DNA from: Streptomyces mutomycini
GTDB lineage: Bacteria > Actinomycetota > Actinomycetes > Streptomycetales > Streptomycetaceae
DNA length: 42,420 nucleotides
NCBI RefSeq assembly: GCF_001700505.1
Contig: NZ_MAPV01000015.1
Span: 1 to 42,420 of the forward strand
Direction of reading: 5' to 3'
The notes below the pieces were generated by a model. That model searched no databases. It was not told where the DNA came from and saw only the letters and a program-made list of their open reading frames with translations. A program made the translations under genes and the position numbers. Positions 16,911-25,684 of the stretch are shown one piece after another. The first letter of the stretch is position 1; each line of letters starts with the position of its first letter.

Positions 16911-18440
16911 TCAGACGATGCCCTCGGCGATCTCCGCCTGCTCACGCGCGTTGCCGTACGCGGCCGGAGTGCTGTACGAACGGCGCGCTACGAACCACCA
17001 CACCGTGGCCAGGACCAGCACGGCGACCAGGGCGATCGACGCGTAGTTCATCGAGTCGATGGTCACGGGCGAGGACTGAGGCAGCAGGAACAGCACGCTC
17101 ACCAGGGCGACCCACACCACGGCGATCCAGCCGATCGGCTTCGACCAGCGGCCGAGGTGCCAGGGGCCGCGCTCGAACCGGTCACCGGCTCGCAGCTTCA
17201 GGTAGATCGGGATGGCGTAAGCGGGCGTGATTCCGATGACGTTGATCGCGGTGACGGCCCCGTACGCGGTCGCGGAGTACAGCGACGGAACCGCCAGCAG
17301 CGCGGCGACACCGACCGACAGCCACACGGCGGGCACCGGGGTCTGGGTGCGTGCGCTCACCTTGCGCCACAGCGCGGAGCCCGGCAGCGCGTTGTCACGG
17401 CTGAAGGCGAACACCATCCGGCTGGCGGCGGCGACCTCGGCGTTGCCGCAGAACAGCTGGGCCGCGATCACGATCAGCAGCATGGCGGTGGCGCCCGCCG
17501 TGCCCAGCGCGTCGATCAGGATCTGGGCGGGCGGGACCCCGGTGGCGCTGTTCTGGGCGCCCGCGTAGTCCTGGATGGCGAAGGTCAGTCCGGCCAGCAG
17601 GACGAAACCGGCGATCCACGAGACCCAGATCGCCCGGACGATGCCCTTGGCCGCCGTCACCGACGCGTTGGACGTCTCCTCGGACAGGTGCGCGGAGGCG
17701 TCGTAACCGCAGAAGGTGTACTGCGCCAGGAGCAGACCGATCGCCGCCACGTAGATCGGGTTCTCCCAGCCGGTTCCGTTGACGAACTCCGTGAAGACGA
17801 AGGACGGCGACTGGTGGTTGGAGGGCACGATGGCCAGCACCGTCACGATCACGGCCACACCGCCCAGATGCCACCAGACACTGATGGAGTTGAGCACACT
17901 GACCAGGCGCACGCCGAAGAGGTTCAGCACCGCGTGCAGCAGGAGGATGCACAGGAAGATCAGCATCGTGGAACCGGGGGTGGGATCGAACCCCCACTGC
18001 AGATTCAGCAGGGCGCCCGTGAACAGCGCCGCCCCGTAGTCGATGCCGGCGATCGCGCCCAGCAGACCGAGCAGGTTCAGCCACCCGGTGTACCAGCCCC
18101 ATTTGCGGCCACCGAGCCGGTCCGCCATGTAGTAGAGGGCCCCCGACGTCGGGTACGCGCTCGTGACCTCGGCCAGGGCCATGCCCACACAGAGCACGAA
18201 CAGGCCGACACCGGCCCAGCCCCAGAGCATCACGGCCGGGCCACCGGTCGACATGCCGAAGCCGTACAGCGTCATGCAGCCGGAGAGGATCGAGATGACG
18301 GAGAAGCTGATCGCGAAGTTCCCGAAGCCGCCCATGCGACGGGCCAGCACCGGCTGGTAGCCGAGTTCGCGCAGCCGCTGCTCTTCGTCCCTCTGCGGTG
18401 CGGGCTCCGTGCTCGACGGGGCCGAGGCGGATATGGACAT
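16911..18440 (-). CDS. APC-family amino acid permease
   Basis: The 509-aa protein has about 12 membrane helices. The GFGNFAISFSVISILSG motif after an ARRMGG segment, and YDASAHLSEET in the middle, mark the amino acid/choline (GABA permease-like) branch of the APC superfamily. Uptake of an amino acid, amine or GABA is likely; the specific substrate cannot be read. GGAGG precedes the ATG. It lies 63 bp downstream of the helical-repeat gene on the same strand, so the two are probably co-transcribed. Confidence 0.92.
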   Translation of the reverse strand: MSISASAPSSTEPAPQRDEEQRLRELGYQPVLARRMGGFGNFAISFSVISILSGCMTLYGFGMSTGGPAVMLWGWAGVGLFVLCVGMALAEVTSAYPTSGALYYMADRLGGRKWGWYTGWLNLLGLLGAIAGIDYGAALFTGALLNLQWGFDPTPGSTMLIFLCILLLHAVLNLFGVRLVSVLNSISVWWHLGGVAVIVTVLAIVPSNHQSPSFVFTEFVNGTGWENPIYVAAIGLLLAQYTFCGYDASAHLSEETSNASVTAAKGIVRAIWVSWIAGFVLLAGLTFAIQDYAGAQNSATGVPPAQILIDALGTAGATAMLLIVIAAQLFCGNAEVAAASRMVFAFSRDNALPGSALWRKVSARTQTPVPAVWLSVGVAALLAVPSLYSATAYGAVTAINVIGITPAYAIPIYLKLRAGDRFERGPWHLGRWSKPIGWIAVVWVALVSVLFLLPQSSPVTIDSMNYASIALVAVLVLATVWWFVARRSYSTPAAYGNAREQAEIAEGIV

Positions 18441-18503
18441 GGGGATGACCTCCGGGTGTGGGATGGGGGGACGGGAAAAGTACGTGGGGCGGGTGCCGGC
18501 CGG

Positions 18504-19514
18504 TCAGCCGTGCGGGGGTTCTCTCCGCGGCTCCTGCTCGGCGGTCAGGCAGCGGCTCCGGGCCCGGAGGAACACGTCCTCGGCACCGGCCGGATCCTGC
18601 GGGGTGCGCGTGCGGTGGGCCCAGGGCACCGACGTGTAGTACGGGCCCATGGCCCGGAACACCGGTGCGGCGTCCGCGAACCGGAGCGAACCCCACAGCG
18701 CGTGGGCCAGATGGTTGAGATCGAGCAGCGGCCGGGCGGCCGGGTCGGCGGCCGCGAACCAGATCTCCAGGGCGCGCCGGGCATCCCGCTCGCCGTCCTC
18801 GGTGACCCAGTGCAGGTCCAGCGCCCGCTCGTTGCCGTTTTCGCGGCGGTAGCGCTCCACCCGGACATAGAGCGGCAGCACATGGAGCGGCGAGCCCTCA
18901 GGAGCCGAAGAGGCCGCCCACTGTACGAAGTTGACCGCCTCGGAGAGCGTGCCGTTCGCCTGCCTCGCGTAGACGAACTGCAACATCCGGTGATAGGCCT
19001 CGCGATTGAACGGATCACGCTTGTCCGCCTCCGCCAGCAGCCCCCACGGCCCGGGAAACAGCATCGGGCCCGGAGGCAGCAGCCGGTGCTCCTCCAGGCG
19101 CTGCCCCTCGTCGAGCTGGGAGAGCGCGAGCAGGCAGACCCAGGGCACCGGGTCGGCGGGCGAGGCGTGCGCGGCGGAGCGGCACCCCTCCCACGCCTCC
19201 TGCCACAGCTCCTGCGCTCTCGGATGCTTCTCCCGGTGGGCGCGGACGGCCCGCTCCACGGTCACCCGGGCCAGCATCACCGTCGCCGCCACACTCCGCG
19301 GCTCCTCGGCGAGCCAGGTGTGCACCGTGTCGGAGCCCGCAGCCACGGCCGCGAGGACCTGGGTCCGCTGGGTCCACAGCGTCCAGTCCGGTGTGCCCTC
19401 CAGCAGATCCCGCATGGCCAGCCAGCGGCCGGTACGCAGATCCTGTAACGCGATCCGCAACGCCTGATCGTGTCCTGCGGGGTGGTAGACCGGCCGGAAA
19501 TCACCGGTAGCCAT
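18504..19514 (-). CDS. Hypothetical helical-repeat (TPR-like) protein
   Basis: The 336-aa protein is not recognised as a characterised family. It has no signal peptide or membrane helix. Amphipathic helices follow one another (RIALQDLRTGRWLAMRDLLE, AATVMLARVTVERAVRAH, AYHRMLQFVYARQ), spaced about 35 residues, which suggests a TPR-like solenoid. It is rich in Trp and Arg. Similar-looking hypothetical proteins are known in Streptomyces. It is upstream of the APC permease on the same strand. A scaffold role is only a guess. Confidence 0.75.
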   Translation of the reverse strand: MATGDFRPVYHPAGHDQALRIALQDLRTGRWLAMRDLLEGTPDWTLWTQRTQVLAAVAAGSDTVHTWLAEEPRSVAATVMLARVTVERAVRAHREKHPRAQELWQEAWEGCRSAAHASPADPVPWVCLLALSQLDEGQRLEEHRLLPPGPMLFPGPWGLLAEADKRDPFNREAYHRMLQFVYARQANGTLSEAVNFVQWAASSAPEGSPLHVLPLYVRVERYRRENGNERALDLHWVTEDGERDARRALEIWFAAADPAARPLLDLNHLAHALWGSLRFADAAPVFRAMGPYYTSVPWAHRTRTPQDPAGAEDVFLRARSRCLTAEQEPRREPPHG

Positions 19515-19767
19515 GTGTGCGCCCCGACCCTGAACGCGCGGTGGGAGCAGGGCGGCAGGCCGGGCGCGGCGGCACGGCGACGGTTCTTCTGGTCATGAAT
19601 CCTCATGGAGCGTGGGGGGTTGGGCCGTTCGGTGATGAACTGCCGGTGGTCATCATCCGGTTGTTCACCCGGCGGTGAGTGTAGAGCCCCGCACGCCCGC
19701 CTTTCGGCGACTCTGCGGATCTTACTCAAGTCGGCCACATACACCGGACGTTGATCTCTCGCCGAGG
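19515..19767. other. Divergent intergenic region
   Basis: This is the left part of a 375-bp gap between the helical-repeat gene (minus) and the FGGY kinase (plus). It must contain promoters for both. No RNA gene or convincing small gene was seen. Confidence 0.4.
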
Positions 19768-19789
19768 CGCCGGACAGGATGTTCCGGCG
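19768..19789 (+). promoter_or_regulatory. Hairpin or operator upstream of the FGGY kinase
   Basis: CGCCGGA (19768-19774) and TCCGGCG (19783-19789) are an exact inverted repeat with an 8-nt spacer, directly before TTGACG (19795-19800), a possible -35. It is a candidate regulatory site for the kinase operon; the evidence is only its symmetry and position. Confidence 0.35.
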
Positions 19790-19889
19790 AGGGTTGACGC
19801 AAGGCGTGGTCTGCACGACTGTGGGGCCCAAGGACCAGATGATCACGATTCCGCCCGGGTCCGGGCGGTCCGCACGGCTGGAGCGTCGA

Positions 19890-21323
19890 TTGACAGAGCC
19901 GGTACTCGCCATCGACCAGGGGACGTCCGGGACCAAGGCGCTGGTGATCTGTCCCGAGCGTGGGGTGATCGGTTCCGGTTCAGCGCCCGTGCGCCCGAGG
20001 TACGGCGCCGGTGGCCTCGTGGAGGCCGATCCCGCCGAGCTGATCGGATCGGTCCTCGACGCCGGCCGCCAGGCGCTCGCGGACGCGGCCGAGCCCGTGG
20101 CGGCCGTCGGTCTGGCCAACCAGGGCGAGACGGTGCTGGCCTGGGATCCCGCGACCGGCCGGCCGCTCACCGACGCCGTCGTCTGGCAGGACCGGCGCGC
20201 GGAAGGCATCTGCGGCGAGCTCACCGCACACGGGGACGAGCTGAAGCGGCTCACCGGGCTGCCGCTCGATCCGTACTTCGCCGCCCCGAAGATGGCGTGG
20301 ATACGCCGTGAGCTGACCCGGGAGGGTGTCGTGACCACCAGCGACTCCTGGCTGGTCCACCAGCTGACCGGAGCCTTCGTCACCGATGCCGCCACCGCTG
20401 GGCGCACCCAGCTGCTCGGACTCCGCGACGTCGACTGGTCGCCGGCCGCCCTGGAGGTCTTCGGCCTGTCCGACGAGCGGCTCCCCGACGTCGTCGACTG
20501 CGCCGGACCGGTGGGCACCACCACCGCGTTCGGCGCTGAGGTCCCCCTGACCGGCCTCCTCGTCGACCAGCAGGCCGCCCTGCTGGCGCAGAACGCCCTG
20601 GAACCCGGCCAGGCCAAATGCACGTACGGCACCGGGGCGTTCCTCCTCGCCCAGACCGGCCGCAGGCCCAGCACCGGCTCCAGCGGCCTGGTCAGCTGTG
20701 TCGCCTGGCGCCTCGGCGGGCGGACGGACTACTGTCTCGACGGCCAGGTCTACACGGCTGCCTCGGCCGTGCGCTGGCTGACCGACCTCGGTGTCATCTC
20801 CGGCGCAGCGGACCTCGATCCGGTGGGCGCCTCGGTCAGCGACACCGGCGGAGTCACCTTCGTCCCCGCGCTCGCCGGCCTCGCCGCACCCTGGTGGCGC
20901 AGCGACCTGCGCGGCTCCCTGACCGGCCTCGGCCTCGACACGACCGCCGGCCACCTGGTCAGGGCCCTCTGCGAGGGCATCGCCGCGCAGGTCGTCGCCC
21001 TGGCCGACGCCGCCGCGTCCGACCTCGGCTCCCCGCTGACCGCACTGCGGGTCGACGGCGGCCTGACCCGCTCCTCGCTGCTCATGCAGACCCAGGCGGA
21101 CCTGCTGCAACGTCCGGTCGAGGTCTCGGCGCTGCCCGATGTGACCGCGCTCGGAGCCGGAGTGGTGGCACGGCTCGGGCTGGACCCCCGGCTGCCGCCG
21201 AGCAGTGCGACACCCGAGTGGCGGCCCTCCGCCGTGTACGAACCGCGGATCGGGCCCGAGGAGGCGTCGGAGCGCCTCGCGGGATTCCGTGCGGCGGTGG
21301 ACGGCCTGCGGGAGCGCGCGTGA
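19890..21323 (+). CDS. FGGY-family sugar/polyol kinase (GlpK/XylB-like)
   Basis: The 477-aa protein begins TEPVLAIDQGTSGTKALV, the phosphate-1 motif of FGGY kinases. It carries AVVWQDRR in the substrate domain, CTYGTGAFLLAQT (phosphate-2) and LRVDGGLTRSSLLMQ (adenosine). I place the start at TTG 19890, where GGAG lies 6 bp upstream and the family's usual N-terminus begins; ATG 19839 (17 residues longer, with AAGGA upstream) is possible. Glycerol kinase is the closest motif set, but the substrate could be another polyol. The stop overlaps the next start (GTGA). Confidence 0.9.
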   Translation: MTEPVLAIDQGTSGTKALVICPERGVIGSGSAPVRPRYGAGGLVEADPAELIGSVLDAGRQALADAAEPVAAVGLANQGETVLAWDPATGRPLTDAVVWQDRRAEGICGELTAHGDELKRLTGLPLDPYFAAPKMAWIRRELTREGVVTTSDSWLVHQLTGAFVTDAATAGRTQLLGLRDVDWSPAALEVFGLSDERLPDVVDCAGPVGTTTAFGAEVPLTGLLVDQQAALLAQNALEPGQAKCTYGTGAFLLAQTGRRPSTGSSGLVSCVAWRLGGRTDYCLDGQVYTAASAVRWLTDLGVISGAADLDPVGASVSDTGGVTFVPALAGLAAPWWRSDLRGSLTGLGLDTTAGHLVRALCEGIAAQVVALADAAASDLGSPLTALRVDGGLTRSSLLMQTQADLLQRPVEVSALPDVTALGAGVVARLGLDPRLPPSSATPEWRPSAVYEPRIGPEEASERLAGFRAAVDGLRERA

Positions 21324-22741
21324 CCGTCACCCTCACCACGTCCGGCCCCCTGCCTCCGGAGAAGGGCGCGGAGCACACGTACGACGTCACCGTCATCGGC
21401 GCGGGCGTCGTGGGAGCGGCCATCGCCCGGGAGCTGTCCCGCTACCAACTGCGCACCGCCCTGATCGACGCAGCGGACGACATCGGCAACGGCACGTCGA
21501 AGGCCAACACCGCGATCCTGCACACGGGCTTCGACGCCGTACCCGGATCGCTGGAAGCCCGCCTCGTACGCGAAGGGCGGGACCTGCTCGCCGACTACGC
21601 CGCGGACACCGGCATCCCGGTCGAGCGGGTCGGCGCCCTCCTCGTGGCCTGGGACGAGGACCAGCTCGCAGCCCTGCCCCTGCTGCGCGACAAGGCCGTA
21701 CGCAACGGCTACCACGCGTCCCGCATCATCGACGCCGACGAGCTGCGGGCCCGCGAACCGCATCTGGGACCCGGCGCGCTCGGCGCGCTCGACGTACCCG
21801 ACGAGAGCATCATCTGCCCCTGGACCACCCCGCTCGCCTTCGCGACCCAGGCGGTCCGGGCGGGCGTCCACCTGCACCTGAACTGCCGGCTGCGGGACGT
21901 CCGCAGCGACGCCGGGGGCCATACGCTCACCACCTCGCGCGGCCCGCTGCGCACCCGCTACCTGGTCAACGCCGCCGGGCTGTACGCCGACGAGATCGAC
22001 CGGCTTCTCGGCCACGACGTGTTCACCGTGACCCCGCGCCGCGGGCAGCTCATCGTCTTCGACAAGCTCGCCCGCGACCTCGTCGGCCACATCCTCCTCC
22101 CCGTGCCCGGCCCGGCCGGCAAGGGCGTACTGATCGCACCGACCGTGTTCGGCAACGTCCTCCTCGGCCCCACCGCCGAGGAGCTCGACGACAAGACCGC
22201 CACCGGGTCCACCGCCGAAGGCCTGCACCTGCTCCGCGAGAAGGGCCGCCGGATCGTGCCCGGGCTCCTCGACGAGGAGGTCACCGCCGTCTACGCGGGC
22301 CTGCGCGCCGCCACCGGACAGGAGGACTACCGCATCCAGGAGTACCCCGCCCTCCGGTATGTCGCCGTCGGCGGCATCCGCTCCACCGGCCTCACCGCGT
22401 CCATGGCGATCGGCCGCCACGTCATGGAACTCCTCGCGGCGACCGGCCTGGACCACGGCGAGCCCCACCCCCTCCCGCCGCTGACGATGCCCGGCCTCGG
22501 AGACGCCTCCCCCCGGCCCTACCTGAGCGCCCGCCTGATCGCCGGGGATCCGGCGTACGGCACGCTCGTCTGCCACTGCGAGCAGGTCACCCTCGGCGAG
22601 ATCCGGGACGCTCTCGCCTCGACGATCCCGCCGAACTCCCTGGACGGTCTGCGGCGCCGTACCCGTGCCCGGGGCGGCCGGTGCCAGGGTTTCTACTGCG
22701 GCGCCGCCGTACGCGCCCTGTTCGAGGAGGCACGGCCATGA
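21320..22741 (+). CDS. GlpA-like FAD dehydrogenase with BFD-type [2Fe-2S] domain
   Basis: The 473-aa protein has an N-terminal FAD-binding fold (VTVIGAGVVGAAIARELSRY) and the DAO/glycerol-3-phosphate dehydrogenase body (NAAGLYADEID, RRGQLIVFDK). The C-terminal domain has four cysteines (C418-x-C420 and C455-x4-C460: CHCEQ ... RCQGFYC), the [2Fe-2S] arrangement of GlpA and Bfd. It probably oxidises a polyol phosphate made by the upstream kinase and passes electrons on. The GTG overlaps the kinase stop, and its stop overlaps the next ATG. No membrane anchor (GlpC-like) is encoded here. Confidence 0.9.
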   Translation: MTVTLTTSGPLPPEKGAEHTYDVTVIGAGVVGAAIARELSRYQLRTALIDAADDIGNGTSKANTAILHTGFDAVPGSLEARLVREGRDLLADYAADTGIPVERVGALLVAWDEDQLAALPLLRDKAVRNGYHASRIIDADELRAREPHLGPGALGALDVPDESIICPWTTPLAFATQAVRAGVHLHLNCRLRDVRSDAGGHTLTTSRGPLRTRYLVNAAGLYADEIDRLLGHDVFTVTPRRGQLIVFDKLARDLVGHILLPVPGPAGKGVLIAPTVFGNVLLGPTAEELDDKTATGSTAEGLHLLREKGRRIVPGLLDEEVTAVYAGLRAATGQEDYRIQEYPALRYVAVGGIRSTGLTASMAIGRHVMELLAATGLDHGEPHPLPPLTMPGLGDASPRPYLSARLIAGDPAYGTLVCHCEQVTLGEIRDALASTIPPNSLDGLRRRTRARGGRCQGFYCGAAVRALFEEARP

Positions 22742-24009
22742 CCAGGAACGCACGCGAGGTCGACGTCCTGATCGTCGGCGGGGGGCCCGCTGGTCTCGCG
22801 GCCGGAGCCGAACTCGCCGCCGCGAGAGCGGGCCGGGTGGAGATCCTGGAACGCGAGCGGGAGGCCGGCGGGATTCCCCGCCACTGCCACCACGGCGGAT
22901 TCGGCGGACGCCTGGACCGGTCCGCGTACGCCTGGGCATCGGCGGCGGGGTCCGCGTACGCACGGAAGGGGACGAGCGGGCCCGTCTACGCCCGGCGGAG
23001 CGTGGCCGCCGCCCTGGACGCGGGAGCGGCCCTGCGCACCGGAGTCACCGTCACCGGCTGGGCGGGACCCCGCACCGTCGAGACCAGCGGGCCGGCCGGA
23101 CTCGAGAGGATCACCGCCCGCGCCGTCGTCCTCGCGACCGGCGCCCGCGAACGGCCGCGCAGCGCACGGCTGATCCCCGGTACCCGGCCGCCCGGCGTCT
23201 ACACCACCGGCGAACTCCAGCAGGCCGTTCATCTGTACGGCCAGCGGATCGGAACCAGGGCGGTCGTCGTCGGTGACGAGCCCGTCGGTCACGCCGCCGC
23301 GGCCACCCTGCGCGCCGCCGGAGTCGAGATCGTGGCCATGGTCACCGGCCGGCCGTCCCCGCCGTTCCGGCTGCGGAGCCCGCGCACCCCTCTGCTCACC
23401 GGGGCCACCGTCACAGGACTCACCGGCAGGACCCGGCTGTCCGGGGTGGAGCTGCGCCACGACGACGGCCGTGCCACCACACTGCGCTGCGACACCGTCG
23501 TCCTGACCGGCGACTTCGTCCCCGACCACGAACTGGCAAGGCGCGGCGGGCTCGTTCTCGACCCGGGCACCCGGGGGCCCGCCTACGACGCCGCGTACCG
23601 GACCTCGCGGCCCGGTGTCTTCGCCGCCGGGAACCTGCTGCACGCCGTCGAGCGCGCGGGGTTCGCGGCGGGGGAGGGCCGGGCCGTGGCGGTACCCGTA
23701 CTGCACCGCCTCGCCGGAACCGATCACCCCGCGGGAGGCGGACGGCCTCTGGTCGTCGACGCGCCCCTGCGGTGGATCGCCCCCAACATGACGGGGCCGG
23801 ACGGGGAACGCCCGCACGGGGGCCGCTTCGTACTGTGCACCGCGTGGCGGCTGCCCCGGCCGCTGCTCCTCGTCTCGCAGGACGGGCGCGAACTCCACCG
23901 GGAGCGGCAGCTGCTGACCGCCGGCCCCGGCAGACCGCTGACCCTGGGGGCCGACTGGGTGGACCGGGTCGACCCGGACGGCGCAGCCGTGCGGATCACC
24001 GTGCTGTGA
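22738..24009 (+). CDS. FAD/NAD(P)-binding oxidoreductase, GlpB/HcnB-like partner
   Basis: The 423-aa protein has a clear FAD-binding motif, VLIVGGGPAGLAAGAELAAA, the ATG motif VVLATGARERPRS and a late GVFAAGN. In the second nucleotide-binding site GxGxxG reads GDEPVG, so NAD(P)H use is uncertain. The family includes partner subunits of dye-linked dehydrogenases (opine oxidase or hydrogen cyanide synthase B type), which fits a heteromeric complex with the GlpA-like protein. It overlaps that gene by 4 bp. The C-terminal 70 residues form a beta-rich tail without cysteines. Confidence 0.88.
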   Translation: MTRNAREVDVLIVGGGPAGLAAGAELAAARAGRVEILEREREAGGIPRHCHHGGFGGRLDRSAYAWASAAGSAYARKGTSGPVYARRSVAAALDAGAALRTGVTVTGWAGPRTVETSGPAGLERITARAVVLATGARERPRSARLIPGTRPPGVYTTGELQQAVHLYGQRIGTRAVVVGDEPVGHAAAATLRAAGVEIVAMVTGRPSPPFRLRSPRTPLLTGATVTGLTGRTRLSGVELRHDDGRATTLRCDTVVLTGDFVPDHELARRGGLVLDPGTRGPAYDAAYRTSRPGVFAAGNLLHAVERAGFAAGEGRAVAVPVLHRLAGTDHPAGGGRPLVVDAPLRWIAPNMTGPDGERPHGGRFVLCTAWRLPRPLLLVSQDGRELHRERQLLTAGPGRPLTLGADWVDRVDPDGAAVRITVL

Positions 24010-24027
24010 CGGGCGGGCGGGAGCGGC

Positions 24028-24375
24028 TCAGGGAATCAGCAGCCAGTCCGCGCCGACGGCCGCCACCAGCCCGGCCCCCAGCAGCCAGCTGCCGAGCCGG
24101 GTCCTGCCGTTCCTGCTGAGCTCGATCACCACACCGCAGAGGATGAGCGCGAGCCCGTAGACCCCGACGACCAGGACCGAGGAACGGCTCGCTATCCGCA
24201 GGGCCAGGACGACGGCCGTCGCCGCCATTCCCGCCGAGGAGAGGAAGATCCGCAGCCGCCGCGCCTGACGTGGAGTGAGTCTCTGCTCCTGCGCGGCGGC
24301 CCCGGAAATCTCCGCAGGGCTCTCGCCCGCCTCGTGGTCCTGCTGCTGGTCCCGGTCCTGGTCAGAAGTGCTCAT
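24028..24375 (-). CDS. Small three-helix membrane protein
   Basis: The 115-aa protein has a hydrophilic, Gln/Glu-rich N-terminus (DQDRDQQQDHEAGESP) and three membrane helices (residues about 45-65, 68-85, 96-114). ATG 24375 begins the natural-looking N-terminus; the longer frame reads through a basic leader. It converges on the upstream oxidoreductase gene, with 18 bp between stops. No family is recognised. Confidence 0.75.
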   Translation of the reverse strand: MSTSDQDRDQQQDHEAGESPAEISGAAAQEQRLTPRQARRLRIFLSSAGMAATAVVLALRIASRSSVLVVGVYGLALILCGVVIELSRNGRTRLGSWLLGAGLVAAVGADWLLIP

Positions 24376-24451
24376 GACGCCGGATCGTAATGGGCTGCGC
24401 ACCGGGATGTTCGCGGGACGGGGGATCACGCCCGTGACCGGAGGGGCGGAA

Positions 24452-24874
24452 TCAGGCGATCGACGCCGCCACGATGGCCGAGACTGCCAGGTTGCAGGCA
24501 GCCGTCACCCACACCGCCGGGTGCGGCTCCCGCTCCACCAGGGTGGCACCCAGCTTTCCGGGCGTGACCAGGTCCACGACGAGGAAGGCCACGGCCATCA
24601 TGATCAGGCCGAGCAGCCCGAACGCGGCTGTCGAGGCCAGCCCCTTGCCGAAGTCCTCGTACGTCGTCCAGATCGACGTGAACACGATGCCGCCGATGCC
24701 CAGCAGGGCCGAACTCAGGACCAACGCCGCGTTGCGGTTGCGCTCCTCCCATATCTGGCGGCCGAGCTTGCCCGGTGTCAGGGCGTCGATCAGAAATATG
24801 CCGAGAACGAGCAGTACGACGCCGAGGGCCCCGTATGCGGTGGCACGGCCGAGGCCGTTGATGATGTCGGTCAT
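24452..24874 (-). CDS. DUF350-family membrane protein
   Basis: The 140-aa protein has four hydrophobic helices in two repeated halves. LTPGKLG occurs in the first half and VTPGKLG in the second, an internal duplication typical of DUF350 (YjfL type). ATG 24874 is the natural start because the repeat unit begins directly after it. The function is unknown; family members often sit near stress or envelope genes. It is monocistronic or follows the DUF309 gene with a gap of about 105 bp. Confidence 0.85.
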   Translation of the reverse strand: MTDIINGLGRATAYGALGVVLLVLGIFLIDALTPGKLGRQIWEERNRNAALVLSSALLGIGGIVFTSIWTTYEDFGKGLASTAAFGLLGLIMMAVAFLVVDLVTPGKLGATLVEREPHPAVWVTAACNLAVSAIVAASIA

Positions 24875-24979
24875 CGGGGCGTCCGTCTCCAGAGCGAGTG
24901 GTCGAAGAATGGAACATGAATGTGACGGGCGTGATCGACACGCCGTCAAGAGGGAGCAAAACCTATCGCATTCAGCTAC

Positions 24980-25576
24980 TCACTCCGCGTCCCGGTCCCC
25001 CTGCCGCAAGCGGGGTGCCTCCGCGGCCGCGTCCACGACCGGAGCGCCCGGGGCCTCGCGTCGCGGGCCCCCGGTGTCATGGGCCGCGTCCCGTCCGTCG
25101 TGTGACGGGTCCCCGGTATCCCTCCGCGCGCCCGCGGGGGCCGCGGAGTCCAGGCGGCCGGCCAGCTCCCGCGCCCAGTTGACCAACGCGTCCACACCGA
25201 TGCCGTGCGGATCCGACGTACGGAATCCCTCGACGACGGCGGAGCCCCGCCGCAACAGCCGTGCCCCGCCTGCCGTGTTGCCCCGGGCAGCGTGCGTGAG
25301 CCCCACCGACATCTGCGCGAGGCCCCGCCACAGATCGCGCTCCGCGTCCGGCCCCGACTTCCAGGCGTCCTCGAACACCTCGTGGGCATGGAAGGGCATG
25401 CCCGCGTCCAGCAGCCGCTGGGCCTCGCGCACCGTGTCGTCGGGGGAACGGACCACCCCTTCGGGCTGCCGCTCCACCCCCGGAGTCCCGTACGGCAGGG
25501 GGCGCCCCAGCCCGTCCCGGGGGCGCGCATTGCGCGCCCGCCCTTCCTCATCGCGGTCCCTGCGAGATTCGTCCAC
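24980..25576 (-). CDS. DUF309 family protein
   Basis: The 198-aa protein contains the DUF309 motif FHAHEVFEDAWKS (residues about 60-72) and the following RDLWRGLAQMSVGLTHAARGN. A helical C-terminal half (ALVNWARELAGRLD) and a low-complexity Gly/Asp/Arg-rich tail follow. The start is GTG 25576 with a weak ribosome site; nearby starts are possible. The family is small and helical, with unknown function. The acidic/basic tail after residue about 155 is longer than usual. Confidence 0.82.
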   Translation of the reverse strand: MDESRRDRDEEGRARNARPRDGLGRPLPYGTPGVERQPEGVVRSPDDTVREAQRLLDAGMPFHAHEVFEDAWKSGPDAERDLWRGLAQMSVGLTHAARGNTAGGARLLRRGSAVVEGFRTSDPHGIGVDALVNWARELAGRLDSAAPAGARRDTGDPSHDGRDAAHDTGGPRREAPGAPVVDAAAEAPRLRQGDRDAE

Positions 25577-25684
25577 CCGGCGATTGTGCCCCGCACCTGC
25601 GAAGAACCACGGGAACCCTGTCCCTGGGCACCCGCGCGCGACTAGGCTCGGTGCTCTCCGCAACCATCCTGGGAAGGGGAGGGC

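Noticed and set aside
20750..22963. Very long antisense frames across the flavoprotein genes, and similar ones across lutB and the PKS (4675-6264, 37770-40115)
   Set aside because: Long open antisense frames are expected at high GC; the sense proteins have clear motifs and the antisense ones do not.
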